A stretch of DNA of 64,000 bases, from positions 482,972-546,971 of the forward strand of contig NZ_CAKLPX010000003.1 in NCBI RefSeq assembly GCF_923077115.1, written 5' to 3'. A program made the position numbers and the translations under genes. Every line of letters begins with the position of its first letter. Positions within the stretch are counted from its first letter, which is position 1. The notes beneath the pieces were generated by a model. It had not been told where the DNA came from. It was given only the letters and a program-made list of their open reading frames with translations, and made no database searches. Origin of the DNA: Sinobacterium norvegicum (GTDB lineage: Bacteria > Pseudomonadota > Gammaproteobacteria > Pseudomonadales > Sinobacteriaceae). Shown here in pieces: positions 45,373 to 54,716 of the stretch.

Positions 45373-46251
45373 CTACATTATATTGGCCATGCCGATGTTT
45401 TGCTGCCAATAACCATTGCACTGCTGCTGGCTGGCGAGCAAGGGTTGCTGATCTGGTTGCCGATGCTTGAAGGCAGAGACTGTTGCCAGACTGCCGATGT
45501 CCAGCGGGCTGATGCGAGCAACATCGACGAGATTGTCCATAGAGGCAAGGTCATTCAATAGGTTGTAGCAATAGCCCGACTGAGTTTGAATACCATTAAG
45601 GGTGAATATACGCTGTTGCGCCTGGGACTTTACCGCCAAGCCCTGGGGGTACTGAATACAACATTGCTGACAGTCCGACTTTTCACGGTTTTCATTGCGG
45701 CTGGTAAAGCAGCGTGCAGAATAGGCGAGGGGGAGATAGCCGTGGCTGAATACCTCGGTCTCAAAATCCATGTCAACACCAATGTCGTTGGCCTCTTGCA
45801 GCAGCTTACTCAACCACTGACGGGACAGCTCAACCGGCATTACCCAGCGCTGCATGCCAAGATTGCGTAGCTGTTTCAATGTGCGAGCGTTATAGCAGTT
45901 AATAGCATGACCGCTGACAAAGGGTAGTTTGTTATCGCTGAGTAGGCCGATGGCGCCCATGTCATTGGCTTCAATTAATACCGGGCTGTTATCGCAATAG
46001 CGTTTTAACAGTGCCATATCGGCCGGCGTTTCTAATAACGTTTGTGTCGACAGTACAATTTGCTTGTCGGTGTTATTGCTCAGCTCTTCGGTCAGCTCAA
46101 TCCATTCGTTAGGGTGTAGTTCGGTGCGCTTGCTGCAGACTGTCTCGCCGAGATAAATAATATCGGCATCGCTGCTACTGGCGGCCTGATAGAATTCAAC
46201 AATTTGTTGCCTACTCCAGTGGTATTGAATCGGCCCGAGAGAAACTTTCAT
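45373..46251 (-). CDS. ubiV: Oxygen-independent ubiquinone hydroxylation protein UbiV
   Basis: 292 aa from the ATG at 46249-46251; the upstream frame has no family match. U32-peptidase-like protein starting KVSLGPIQYHW. The Fe-S cysteines are visible: Cys in LGETVCSK and three in the segment ARCFTSRNENREKSDCQQCC. UbiU-UbiV hydroxylate the ubiquinone ring without oxygen. It lies 10 nt after ubiU. Confidence 0.94.
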   Translation of the reverse strand: MKVSLGPIQYHWSRQQIVEFYQAASSSDADIIYLGETVCSKRTELHPNEWIELTEELSNNTDKQIVLSTQTLLETPADMALLKRYCDNSPVLIEANDMGAIGLLSDNKLPFVSGHAINCYNARTLKQLRNLGMQRWVMPVELSRQWLSKLLQEANDIGVDMDFETEVFSHGYLPLAYSARCFTSRNENREKSDCQQCCIQYPQGLAVKSQAQQRIFTLNGIQTQSGYCYNLLNDLASMDNLVDVARISPLDIGSLATVSAFKHRQPDQQPLLASQQQCNGYWQQNIGMANIM

Positions 46252-46261
46252 ACTACTGTCC

Positions 46262-47257
46262 TTATTTCCAGCTGCGATGGTAGGCTCCCAGAGTGGTCTG
46301 GCTGCCCTCCGATAATTTGGCCAGGGTGTCGCGCCACTGCGGCTCACTGGCATAGTGCTCGGGTGAGGTAAGGGCCTTGTCGATGGCTTGGCGCCATACC
46401 GAGGTTATCTGTTCGACATACGCCGGGCTGCGTTGGCGTCCCTCGATTTTTACCGACACCACGCCGGCATCGATTAACTTATCGATCAGATCCAGGGTGC
46501 TGAGACTGGTCGGTTCTTCCAGCGCATGATAGGTATCGCCGTTGACCTCAAAGCGACCCTTGCAGAGTGTTGGGTAACCGGCTTTTTCACCGTGTTCGAA
46601 GCGATCGATCATCACCTTGTTTAAATAGGTCTCTCGTTGCGGGCCATGTTCCTTCCACTCAACAAATTTTGCCGGTGAGCAGGCGCCAGTGGTATTGGGT
46701 GATTCGCCGGTGACGTAGGAGGATAGAAAGCAGCGCCCCTCGGCCATGATACAGAGGCTGCCAAAGGCGAAGACCTCCAGCGGTACAGGGCTTATCTGTG
46801 CCAGTTTTTCCACATGCTGCAGCGATAACACCCGCGGTAAGACCACGCGGCTGAGGCGGTAGAGGCGGTGATACAATGCGATGGCGGCGACATTGGTCAC
46901 CGACGCCTGTACCGAGAGGTGACGTTCGATATTAGGGTAGTGTGTAAAGGCATATTCAAGCACGGCCATGTCGGCAATGATTAGCGCATCGGCACCGATT
47001 TCGGCTGCCTTGTCGACGGCGCGCTGCCACCACGGCATATTGCCGGGGTGGGCAAAGGTATTGATGGCAATATGCAACTTCTTACCGCGCTGATGACAGT
47101 AGTCGGCGGCTTTGACCAAGGCCTTGTCGGAGAAGTTTAGCCCGGCAAAATTTCTGGCGTTGGTCTGATCTTTAAAACCAATATAAACAGCATCGGCACC
47201 ATTATTGATGGCCGTTTTTAATGCCGGTAAGTTCCCGGCGGGGCACAACAGCTCCAT
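46262..47257 (-). CDS. ubiU: Oxygen-independent ubiquinone hydroxylation protein UbiU
   Basis: 331 aa, U32 family. It starts ELLCPAGNLPALKTAINNGA, followed by the YIGFKDQTNARNFAGLNF block. The Fe-S cysteines lie in FGSLCIMAEGRCFLSSYV, GACSPAKF and LCKGRF. Forms a heterodimer with UbiV. Divergent from ubiT, so the three genes share one 178-bp control region. Confidence 0.95.
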   Translation of the reverse strand: MELLCPAGNLPALKTAINNGADAVYIGFKDQTNARNFAGLNFSDKALVKAADYCHQRGKKLHIAINTFAHPGNMPWWQRAVDKAAEIGADALIIADMAVLEYAFTHYPNIERHLSVQASVTNVAAIALYHRLYRLSRVVLPRVLSLQHVEKLAQISPVPLEVFAFGSLCIMAEGRCFLSSYVTGESPNTTGACSPAKFVEWKEHGPQRETYLNKVMIDRFEHGEKAGYPTLCKGRFEVNGDTYHALEEPTSLSTLDLIDKLIDAGVVSVKIEGRQRSPAYVEQITSVWRQAIDKALTSPEHYASEPQWRDTLAKLSEGSQTTLGAYHRSWK

Positions 47258-47435
47258 GATTTCTTGTCCTAGATTATCGTGCGGGGAAGTGTAATGGCTG
47301 CCGCCTAATAGTGGGCTTGATGCAGCGCAGATGAGGGCACTCTAACGCTATTGATTAATGGTGGTTTGATATAGCGCAGCGTTATTTACCCCGGCTGCTA
47401 TAAATTGCCCGCCAATATCTTAAATAGGCTGCAAT

Positions 47436-47921
47436 ATGAAAAACCGTATACTCACTGCTGTCATTCAATCTGCGCCAACGCTGGCCGCCGGTGTGTTAAC
47501 TGTAATCCCCAAGGGCTTGCAATATCGGCCACTGGCCGCCGTGTTAAACACTGTCTTTTCGTCGCTGGTTGAGGCGGGGGAATTTGATTTTTTACAGTAC
47601 CGTTGGCTTTGTCTTACTGTTAGCGATATCGGCCAGCGTTGGGATATTGGCTTCGATGGCGAGCAATTTATCGTCAGATCAGCCACGAGTTCAGCTGATG
47701 TCAGCTTCTCAGGGCGGGCCAATGATTTGGTCTTGATGGCAAGTCGTAAAGAGGACCCCGACACGCTTTTTTTCAATCGCCGGTTGATCATTGAAGGGGA
47801 TACGGAGCTGGGGCTGGCATTAAAGAACTTAATTGACAGTGTCGATATTGAAGAGTTTGGACCACTGGTTAACCAACTGGTTGATCGCACAGGAAGACTG
47901 GCTCAGCAGTACGGTCGCTAA
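47436..47921 (+). CDS. ubiT: SCP2-domain ubiquinone biosynthesis factor UbiT
   Basis: 161 aa. SCP2-like lipid-binding domain (FVEAGEFD-type start at EAGEFDFLQYRWLCLTV, then RRLIIEGDTELGLALKNLID). UbiT carries ubiquinone precursors in the anaerobic pathway together with UbiUV. The divergent arrangement with ubiUV is the conserved one. Confidence 0.92.
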   Translation: MKNRILTAVIQSAPTLAAGVLTVIPKGLQYRPLAAVLNTVFSSLVEAGEFDFLQYRWLCLTVSDIGQRWDIGFDGEQFIVRSATSSADVSFSGRANDLVLMASRKEDPDTLFFNRRLIIEGDTELGLALKNLIDSVDIEEFGPLVNQLVDRTGRLAQQYGR

Positions 47922-47993
47922 TCAGGGATTAAAGATGACGTTTTAAAATGTTGGCGGTAAAATAGCCGCTTCTTAATTTTTACTGGGTGTGAT

Positions 47994-48461
47994 GTGGACA
48001 GTTTAACCGAGGTGTATCAGTGTGAGATTAAACCGGAATGGGTTGACTATAACAGCCATTTAAACGATGCCTATTATGCACTGGTATTCAGCCTTGCAGG
48101 CGAAGCCTTGTACGATGCTCTAGGGCTAGGTGAACAGTGGCGACAGCAGCAGAACCGCACTATCTTTACCCTAGATGCCAGAACACGGTATTTACGTGAG
48201 GTTCACCTCGGAGCTAAGTTAACTATCAAGGCACAACTGTTGGCGTCAGATTCACGCAGAATGCATTTTCTCCTTTATATGTACGCTGACGATGGCAAGG
48301 TGCTTCGCGCTACTTCTGAACAGGTAGTCGTGTGTATTGATCCAACGGTGACACGTGCAGCAGCCTTCGATACCGATGCTCAACAACGCATTTCAGATTT
48401 ACTACAACAACACCTACACGCGGCAAAACCTGCCACGGTTGGTCGGCCACTGGGGCTTTAA
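47994..48461 (+). CDS. Acyl-CoA thioesterase, hotdog fold
   Basis: 155 aa, starting at a GTG (47994). Hotdog-fold motif PEWVDYNSHLNDAYYALVF, like carnitine-pathway betainyl-CoA thioesterases and 4-hydroxybenzoyl-CoA-type enzymes with the catalytic Asp in VDYNxH. The substrate is unknown. It ends 1 nt before the start of the NhaC gene, so the two are probably cotranscribed. Confidence 0.85.
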   Translation: MDSLTEVYQCEIKPEWVDYNSHLNDAYYALVFSLAGEALYDALGLGEQWRQQQNRTIFTLDARTRYLREVHLGAKLTIKAQLLASDSRRMHFLLYMYADDGKVLRATSEQVVVCIDPTVTRAAAFDTDAQQRISDLLQQHLHAAKPATVGRPLGL

Positions 48462-48462
48462 T

Positions 48463-49815
48463 ATGGAACCATCGAGGGCTGCGGCGCAGCCAATACCGGC
48501 GCGGGGAATGGCACTGTTACCCCTGGTGCTGTTTGTTTCTCTTTTTGTCGGTGCAGGACTGTATTTTAGTGCTCAGGGCGTCGATTTTGCTTTTTATCAG
48601 CTGCCGGCGCCGATTGCTGTCTTACCGGCGATTCTGCTGGCGGTCATGCTCAGTAAAGACGCGTTAAACAAGACCATCGAGTCGTTTATTGCCGGTGTCG
48701 GCAACAGCAATATTATTGCCATGTGCCTGATTTATTTGCTGGCCGGTGCTTTTTCATCGGTGGCGAAGGCGACTGGCGGTGTGGACGCGACGGTGTCGCT
48801 GGGGCTGTCGTTAATCCCCAGCTGGTTTATTCTGCCAGGGATATTTATTATCAGCGGTTTTATCGCCACGGCCATGGGTACTTCGATGGGGACTATTGGT
48901 GCCGTTGCGCCGATTGCCCTAGGCATCTCGGACAGTACCGATATATCCCCGGCCTTGATGGCTGGCGCTGTTATCTCCGGTGCCATCTTTGGTGACAACC
49001 TATCGATTATTTCCGATACCACCATAGCGGCAACCCGCACTCAGGGCTGTGAGATGAAGGATAAATTCCGCGAGAACATTGCAATGGCGCTGCCGGCAGC
49101 AGCTCTGGCAATGTTGTATTTATTTGTCGTCGGCGCCAGCTCGACGGTGCCAGAGGTTGCCGAGATTGACTGGCTTAAGGTATTGCCCTATCTATCGATA
49201 TTGGCGTTGGCTATTTATGGCGTCAATGTCTTTGTCGTGCTTACCCTGGGGATTATTTTTGCCGCCGCGGTAGGGATGGTCACGTTACCGGAGTATCATT
49301 TACTGACCGCTGGGCAGGATGTTTACGCGGGTTTTAGCAGTATGCAGGAAATATTTTTATTGTCGCTGTTGGTTGGTGGCTTGGGTAAACTCATGGAGCA
49401 GCAAGGTGGTTTGGCCTATATTGAGTCGACTATGATGGGTTTGATAGCGAAACTGACCGGTGGCAATCAGGCTCAGCATCGCCAGCGCACCGCCGAGCTG
49501 GGCATCGCTAGTACGGTTGCGCTGACCAACGTCTGTACTGCAAATAATACGGTGGCCATTATTGTCAGTGGCGACGTGGCGCGGCGAATGGCAGTCAAAA
49601 ATCAGGTATCACCTAAGCGCTCAGCCAGTTTGTTAGATATCTTTAGTTGTACAGTACAGGGCTTGATTCCATGGGGCGCACAGGCATTGTTAGTCGGCTC
49701 TATCTTTCAACTCTCGCCGGTCAGTGTGGTGGCCAATAGTTTTTATCCAATGATACTGGCTGTGGTGGCAGTATTGTTGATTTTTTTAAAACCAAGAAAC
49801 ACAACAGTGAACTAA
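48463..49815 (+). CDS. NhaC-family Na+/H+ antiporter
   Basis: 450 aa from the ATG at 48463, 1 nt after the thioesterase stop; a longer upstream frame only overlaps that gene. About 11 transmembrane helices. The GTSMGTIGAVAPIALGI and ISGAIFGDNLSIISDTTIAA segments are the conserved core of NhaC-type antiporters. Sodium or organic-ion exchange suits a marine bacterium. Pairing with a carnitine-type thioesterase also permits an organic solute as cargo. Confidence 0.88.
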   Translation: MEPSRAAAQPIPARGMALLPLVLFVSLFVGAGLYFSAQGVDFAFYQLPAPIAVLPAILLAVMLSKDALNKTIESFIAGVGNSNIIAMCLIYLLAGAFSSVAKATGGVDATVSLGLSLIPSWFILPGIFIISGFIATAMGTSMGTIGAVAPIALGISDSTDISPALMAGAVISGAIFGDNLSIISDTTIAATRTQGCEMKDKFRENIAMALPAAALAMLYLFVVGASSTVPEVAEIDWLKVLPYLSILALAIYGVNVFVVLTLGIIFAAAVGMVTLPEYHLLTAGQDVYAGFSSMQEIFLLSLLVGGLGKLMEQQGGLAYIESTMMGLIAKLTGGNQAQHRQRTAELGIASTVALTNVCTANNTVAIIVSGDVARRMAVKNQVSPKRSASLLDIFSCTVQGLIPWGAQALLVGSIFQLSPVSVVANSFYPMILAVVAVLLIFLKPRNTTVN

Positions 49816-49856
49816 AAAGCCATTCTAATTACTAATGACATAATAATTTTATTGAG

Positions 49857-50525
49857 ATGCTATTTATGAAGAAGCAAGGTTTGATTCTATCGTCTATTTT
49901 GGCGTTGTTACTGGTTGTTATTATGGTTGTGTTTGTTTTCGAGCAACAGGCGAAAAATCGCACCGTTGCCGGTCCAAACGAAACCTCGGAATTTTTAAGT
50001 CGCGATTATGTGCAGGCAAAAGGACAACAGCGCGCCAAGGTGACCATAGTGGAGTTTCTCGACCCTGCCTGTGAGGCTTGTCGAGCGTTTTACCCCTTTG
50101 TTAATGATCTACTCAAACAATACAAGGGCAAGGTTAAGCTAGAGACGCGTTTTGTGCCTTTTCACCGAGGCGCCGATGAGGTGGTAGAGGTGCTTAACGC
50201 CACTGTGCCACAGCAAAAATTCTGGCAATCCCTGCATGTGACGTTGCAGTATCAAGAGGACTGGACAGCCAATCACGTCGCCTCGGTCGATAAACTATTG
50301 CCTCACCTAGAGGCTGTCGGTGTCGATTTGCAGCAGTTGGCTGAAGACCAAAAAAGTGGTCTTTATAAGGAACGGATGGCCCAGGATCTGAGCGATGCCA
50401 AGGCTCTGGGTGTGGCAAAGACTCCCACTTTCTTCGTCAACGGTCGTGCCATGACGCAGTTTGGTTATCAGCAATTGGAAGATTTGGTCGCCGAGGAAGT
50501 GGCAAGGCAGTATCCGGGTCAGTAA
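49857..50525 (+). CDS. DsbA-family thioredoxin-like protein, membrane-anchored
   Basis: 222 aa (start also possible at 49866). N-terminal membrane helix (about 8-30). Thioredoxin fold with active site CEAC in FLDPACEACRAFYPFV, an inserted helical domain, and cis-Pro in KTPTFFVNGR. It is probably periplasmic and acts on disulfides of exported proteins. The partner is unknown; no DsbB is nearby. Confidence 0.9.
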   Translation: MLFMKKQGLILSSILALLLVVIMVVFVFEQQAKNRTVAGPNETSEFLSRDYVQAKGQQRAKVTIVEFLDPACEACRAFYPFVNDLLKQYKGKVKLETRFVPFHRGADEVVEVLNATVPQQKFWQSLHVTLQYQEDWTANHVASVDKLLPHLEAVGVDLQQLAEDQKSGLYKERMAQDLSDAKALGVAKTPTFFVNGRAMTQFGYQQLEDLVAEEVARQYPGQ

Positions 50526-50576
50526 CTCTATTGATGCCGAACCTGGCGGGATATTGCAGTGCTATTCCTTCCTCTG

Positions 50577-50813
50577 CTAGTCACCGCGCCTTAAGCGCAC
50601 ATCAAGCTGGTTGACGATGCCAACCCAGTCGGCATCGTCTTCGACTGCGCTGCGCAGAAACTCAGCCTGAGCGATACTCCAAAACGGTGCCTCCGCTAGA
50701 TTGCGGCTGGAATCGATCACATGGCGGGCAATAAAATGCTCGATATCGCTTTCGTCACCGCTTAAGCCAAGTTGGATAAACAAGTTGTTCATGGTGTGGG
50801 TAGATGTGTCCAT
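50577..50813 (-). CDS. DUF2789 protein
   Basis: 78 aa from the ATG at 50811-50813, starting MDTSTHTMNNLFIQLGL and ending with DADWVGIVNQLDVRLRRGD. This matches the DUF2789 family of small gammaproteobacterial proteins of unknown function. Convergent with the DsbA-like gene. Confidence 0.9.
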   Translation of the reverse strand: MDTSTHTMNNLFIQLGLSGDESDIEHFIARHVIDSSRNLAEAPFWSIAQAEFLRSAVEDDADWVGIVNQLDVRLRRGD

Positions 50814-50903
50814 TGATTTCAGTCTCTGTGACAATGTGATGAGACTAGTTTAGACGCGGTGGGGGCTTTAGCGAGGATACTCATCCTTGAGCATCTTGCG
50901 AGC

Positions 50904-52088
50904 TTAGGCTAGGGTGGCCACCGACTTGAAAACCAGCCGAATCAACTCTGCCTGACGGCTGACGCCACTCTTCGAGAAGACAGATTTTAGCTGAGCCCTG
51001 GAGGTGTGTTGGCTGACACCTAATATAACAGAGGCCTCGGCCAGGGTTAGCCCGTGCGCCAATTGCAGAGTCAGTGATGCTTCGGCCTTGGTAAAGCCAA
51101 ATAATTGCATAATAGTATCGCGAGAGGTACTGGCTTCTGTCTGTGGGTCGCTGATAAAGACGGCGACAGTGGGGCCGCCCTGGCCATCAGTCCACTGCGG
51201 TTTGGGTACCGGACGCACCACGATGCCGAGGTCGGCACTGCCGCTGGGGCGCTGTACCCGGCTGGCTTCGACAATCTGCATAGAGTGATGGGTGGCGGCA
51301 TTAATGACTTTATTGAGGCGTTTCTTAAAGGCGATGTCATCCTCTTTGTCATCGAGTACCAGTTGTTTCTGTACCACGCGGATGCCGTCCTGCTGGTCGA
51401 GTAGCTTCTTGGCGACGGCGTTGGATTTGAGCATTTCACCGTGTTCGTTGAGCAGAATAGTCCCCATCGACATCTGCGATACCGCCCCGGCGTATAAGTC
51501 ACGCTCGGATTTGGTCTGCTGCAACCGACTGTGAATCTCAACTGCACGCGAGAGATGGGGCATGATGCGCTCGAGCAGGTCGCGTTCTGGCTGATCGAAG
51601 TCTGGGTGGTTTTGGCTGCGCATGGCGCGAAAACGGGCCCAGAAGCCGCTGGGGTCTCGGGTGTCAGCGCCGAGAATGTGGAAGACGCCGGCGGGCTCGA
51701 GATATTTCTTGCAAAATTCGTTCTTGCTAATCTCATCGGCGGGTAACAAATCACTGAGCGTGACCACCTTACCCGGCGTGATATTGGTGAATGGATCCAG
51801 CGAAAAATAATGCTGTTGATACGCGGTAACTGGCCAGTCTTTCGGGTCGGCAACATTGTCTTTACTGCTCTGGCTGTTGCGGAAATTAAGAATAAGGCCA
51901 TCATCGTCATCCGCCGGAGGCCGGATGATCAGCGAGATCACATCGGCTTTCAGTTGTTGGCAGATAATATTCAAAAATTGCTGCCAGGGCGTGGCATCTA
52001 AGGCGCCCTGATATACCGAGTCGACCAATTTGTCGTAACTGGTCAGGGGTTCGAATGTTTTGTGGCTGTCTACACTCATTTGGGTCAT
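50904..52088 (-). CDS. LuxR-family transcriptional regulator
   Basis: 394 aa (start also possible two codons in). The N-terminal region (about 15-200) looks PAS/GAF-like, for ligand sensing. The C-terminal LuxR helix-turn-helix (about 325-390) reads FGFTKAEASLTLQLAHGLTL and then ILGVSQHTSRAQLKSVFSKS. Divergent from the HsaA-like monooxygenase, so it probably controls that gene and perhaps itself. This regulator type often sits beside steroid-degradation genes in proteobacteria. Confidence 0.88.
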   Translation of the reverse strand: MTQMSVDSHKTFEPLTSYDKLVDSVYQGALDATPWQQFLNIICQQLKADVISLIIRPPADDDDGLILNFRNSQSSKDNVADPKDWPVTAYQQHYFSLDPFTNITPGKVVTLSDLLPADEISKNEFCKKYLEPAGVFHILGADTRDPSGFWARFRAMRSQNHPDFDQPERDLLERIMPHLSRAVEIHSRLQQTKSERDLYAGAVSQMSMGTILLNEHGEMLKSNAVAKKLLDQQDGIRVVQKQLVLDDKEDDIAFKKRLNKVINAATHHSMQIVEASRVQRPSGSADLGIVVRPVPKPQWTDGQGGPTVAVFISDPQTEASTSRDTIMQLFGFTKAEASLTLQLAHGLTLAEASVILGVSQHTSRAQLKSVFSKSGVSRQAELIRLVFKSVATLA

Positions 52089-52192
52089 TTTACGCTAGCA
52101 GAGAAAGAGTCAGCATTGTACATCGAAACGGCTTAAAGACGAATATTTACGCTTATCTATCGCCGCGGGCAGGGTTTTATTCGTTAAATGAC

Positions 52193-52270
52193 AGCCCCGT
52201 CATTAACCGGGGCTTACCTTGATAATTTGTAACTCATTTAAGTGATGTACCTTGCCTTGGTATCGGTACA
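52193..52270. promoter_or_regulatory. Inverted repeats in the LuxR/monooxygenase control region
   Basis: The 272-bp divergent region contains a hairpin AGCCCCG-8 nt-CGGGGCT (52193-52214) and a wider repeat TGTACC-13 nt-GGTACA (52246-52270), about 90 nt before the monooxygenase. The second has the spacing of a regulator dimer site and is a candidate target of the adjacent LuxR protein. Confidence 0.4.
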
Positions 52271-52360
52271 ATGATTTTCATTAAATAAAGAAACTGCCGG
52301 GTGCAGTTAATCCGATATCAACGAACTCATGACACCCGTGAGATCATTAGGAGCTAAAAA

Positions 52361-53548
52361 ATGACGGATAAAGCACAGTTACACGCGCAATTAGTTGCCG
52401 CTGCTAGAGAACTCATTCCAGTACTAAAGTCACGCGCTGCTGAAGCCGCCAAATTGGGTCGTCTGCCCGATGAGACGATTGCCGACTTTCAGAAAGCCGG
52501 GTTTTTCAAAATAGTACAGCCGGCTAAGTGGGGTGGTTACGAGCTCGATCCACAGGCTTTTTTCGATGTTCAAATGGCGGTTGCTGAAGGTTGTATGTCA
52601 AGTGCATGGGTATTGGGTGTCATCGCTATCCATAATTGGCAGCTGGCCCTGTTTGACGATAGGGCAGCGCAGGATGTTTGGGGTGAGGATGCAACAACGC
52701 TGATCTCTTCTTCTTACATGCCTGTGGCTAAGATTGAAGTCGTCGACGGTGGCTTTAATTTCAGCGGACGCTGGGGCTTCTCCTCCGGCTCTAAGCACTG
52801 TGATTGGGTCTTCCTCGGTGGCATGATTCCACCGGCTGGCCCAGGCCAGGCACCGGATATGCGCACCTTCTTACTGCCAAAATCAGATTACAAGATCGTC
52901 GAAAACTGGGATGTGATGGGCCTTCAGGGCACAGGCAGCCATGATATCGTGGTCGAGAACGCCTTTGTTCCGGACTACCGTACTCATAAGGGTGTCGACG
53001 CCTTTGGTCTTAGCAGCCCGGGTAATGCAGTTAACGATGGCGCCTTGTATAAGATTCCATTCGGCCAGATATTCCCACGGGCGGTTTCGGCTTCATCGAT
53101 TGGTGCTCTTCGCGGCGCGCTGAAAGATTATGTTGATGCCACTGCTGTTCGTGTCGGTGTTAACGATGGCAAGAAGACCAAAGAAAACCCAACGGCGCAG
53201 TATGTTATCGCCGAGGTGACTCAAATTGTCGATGAGTTGGAGTTGGTACTCAAACGTGATTTCGAGCGTTCGATGGCCGCCGCCCGCGGCGAAGAAGAGC
53301 CATTGAGCATCGATGAACGGGTGAAGATGCGTTGGAACTCCTCATTGGTTTCAGAGCGCTGCGTTGCCGGTATTGGCAAGTTGATGGGTTGTGCCGGTGG
53401 CAGTGCCGTCTTTGCCAGCCATGTGTTAAACCGTCCATTCTTGGATATCAATGCTGGTCGTGGCCATGTTGCCAATAACCCGAGTAATTACGGCCGCAAC
53501 CTAGGTGCTGTTGAGCTGGGCGGAGCAAATACCGACTTCTTTATCTAA
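52361..53548 (+). CDS. Flavin-dependent monooxygenase, HsaA-like (group D)
   Basis: 395 aa with the acyl-CoA-dehydrogenase fold. Many blocks match mycobacterial HsaA, the oxygenase that hydroxylates the A-ring of 9,10-secosteroids: LPDETIADFQKAGFF, QPAKWGGYELDP, HNWQLALFDDRAAQDVWGED, ISSSYMPV and GLQGTGSHDIVV. It needs reduced flavin from a separate reductase, which is not adjacent. It could act on another phenol, but the steroid role fits the nearby racemase, aldolase-like and LuxR genes. Confidence 0.85.
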   Translation: MTDKAQLHAQLVAAARELIPVLKSRAAEAAKLGRLPDETIADFQKAGFFKIVQPAKWGGYELDPQAFFDVQMAVAEGCMSSAWVLGVIAIHNWQLALFDDRAAQDVWGEDATTLISSSYMPVAKIEVVDGGFNFSGRWGFSSGSKHCDWVFLGGMIPPAGPGQAPDMRTFLLPKSDYKIVENWDVMGLQGTGSHDIVVENAFVPDYRTHKGVDAFGLSSPGNAVNDGALYKIPFGQIFPRAVSASSIGALRGALKDYVDATAVRVGVNDGKKTKENPTAQYVIAEVTQIVDELELVLKRDFERSMAAARGEEEPLSIDERVKMRWNSSLVSERCVAGIGKLMGCAGGSAVFASHVLNRPFLDINAGRGHVANNPSNYGRNLGAVELGGANTDFFI

Positions 53549-53570
53549 GCGGTTGTTTGTTTGCTAATAA

Positions 53571-53596
53571 AGCCCGCCATTGTGCGGGCTTTTTTG
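53571..53596 (+). terminator. Rho-independent terminator after HsaA-like gene
   Basis: AGCCCGC-cattgt-GCGGGCT followed by a T-run, 22 nt after the stop. Confidence 0.88.
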
Positions 53597-53645
53597 TTAT
53601 GGTTAGGCAATAACAAAAGTGTCATTTTTTAGAGGGAGCTGTGAT

Positions 53646-54185
53646 ATGAAGATGTTACCAATGATGTCGCTGGTTTTGGCCGGCTTATGGACGACAAATA
53701 CCTTTGCCAGCTGTAATAATTTACTTGATTACAGCCACCAAAAATTGCGTAGCGAAGAGCAAGTCAATCTCTGTGATAGCTATGAAGGGGAGGTGTTGTT
53801 AGTGGTCAATACCGCCAGTAAGTGTGGGTTTACCCCCCAGTTTGAGCAACTTGAAGCGTTGTATCAAAAGTATAAAGACCAGGGCTTGGTTGTGCTGGGC
53901 TTTCCCTCGGATAATTTCTTTCAAGAGCATAACGACAGTGGCGAGACCGCCAAGGTCTGTTATGTCAATTACGGTGTGACCTTTCCGATGTTTGAGACCA
54001 GCAGTGTCAGAGGCGGCGATGCCAACGCCCTGTTTGCCGAGCTGCAAAATCAGAGCGATCTGTCGGTGAAGTGGAATTTCTATAAATACTTAGTTGGCCG
54101 AGATGGTCAGGTCATCGAGGGGTATAATTCAAAGCAGGAGCCGATGGGCGGTGATATAGAGGCTGCAATAGTCGAGGCCTTGTAG
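53646..54185 (+). CDS. Secreted glutathione peroxidase family protein (Cys type)
   Basis: 179 aa from the ATG at 53646 (RBS GAGGGAG). A signal peptide ends near TFA (about 20). GPx motifs: NTASKCGFTPQFEQLEALY with peroxidatic Cys rather than Sec, VLGFPSDNF, and WNFYKYLVGRDG containing the catalytic Trp-Asn. It reduces peroxides, probably in the periplasm using thioredoxin-like donors. Confidence 0.9.
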   Translation: MKMLPMMSLVLAGLWTTNTFASCNNLLDYSHQKLRSEEQVNLCDSYEGEVLLVVNTASKCGFTPQFEQLEALYQKYKDQGLVVLGFPSDNFFQEHNDSGETAKVCYVNYGVTFPMFETSSVRGGDANALFAELQNQSDLSVKWNFYKYLVGRDGQVIEGYNSKQEPMGGDIEAAIVEAL

Positions 54186-54188
54186 CCT

Positions 54189-54500
54189 TTACTCTACCCA
54201 AACCCAGCGTAGCGGCTCGCCGAAGTCGTCGTAGAGCATTTTTCGCGTTGGTTTCTTGTTGCTGGTTTTGGTTGTTGGTTTGGTAGGCTGTCTTCTGGCC
54301 TCCAACTCTGATACCACATCGGGCAGAGGTGTCCGCTGATCCTTAGGTTTCTCAAAGCCAATACTGCTCTGATTCAACGGCTTGCTATTATCGATGCGGC
54401 CGCTGAGTCCTCGCTCAATCTGATGCACTGCGCCACCGCTGTGCATAAACTGGGAGATTTGTTGCTCCAGTTCATCACGTATATCGGCTTTGGTTGGCAT
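54189..54500 (-). CDS. Conserved small hypothetical protein
   Basis: 103 aa from the ATG at 54498-54500; a TTG five codons earlier is an alternative. The N-terminal helix DIRDELEQQISQFMHSGG is followed by VHQIERGLSGR, then a basic linker and LYDDFGEPLRWVWVE at the end. The pattern resembles a small soluble protein seen in many gammaproteobacteria, but I cannot name a family with confidence. Convergent with the peroxidase gene, 3 nt apart. Confidence 0.7.
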   Translation of the reverse strand: MPTKADIRDELEQQISQFMHSGGAVHQIERGLSGRIDNSKPLNQSSIGFEKPKDQRTPLPDVVSELEARRQPTKPTTKTSNKKPTRKMLYDDFGEPLRWVWVE

Positions 54501-54716
54501 TTTTTTCACGGTCAAGACTCGGTCAGAGGAATTCAGCGGGCTATTGTAGCATTGATCAACTTGCCGAATGCTAACAATAGTATTAAATCTGAAGATAGGG
54601 GCAAACCCCTATTGATATTACAGGTCATCAACCTTATCTATGTAGGTTTATAGACAAATTTTTTGTTGTTAAGCGCTGTTTGTGTCGGTGTTAGCAGCGT
54701 GACTAAGGGTTACTCC

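Noticed and set aside
47258..47435. FNR/Anr box between ubiU and ubiT
   Set aside because: Two TTGAT half-sites (near 47351 and 47366) are present but neither has a matching ATCAA half at the right spacing.
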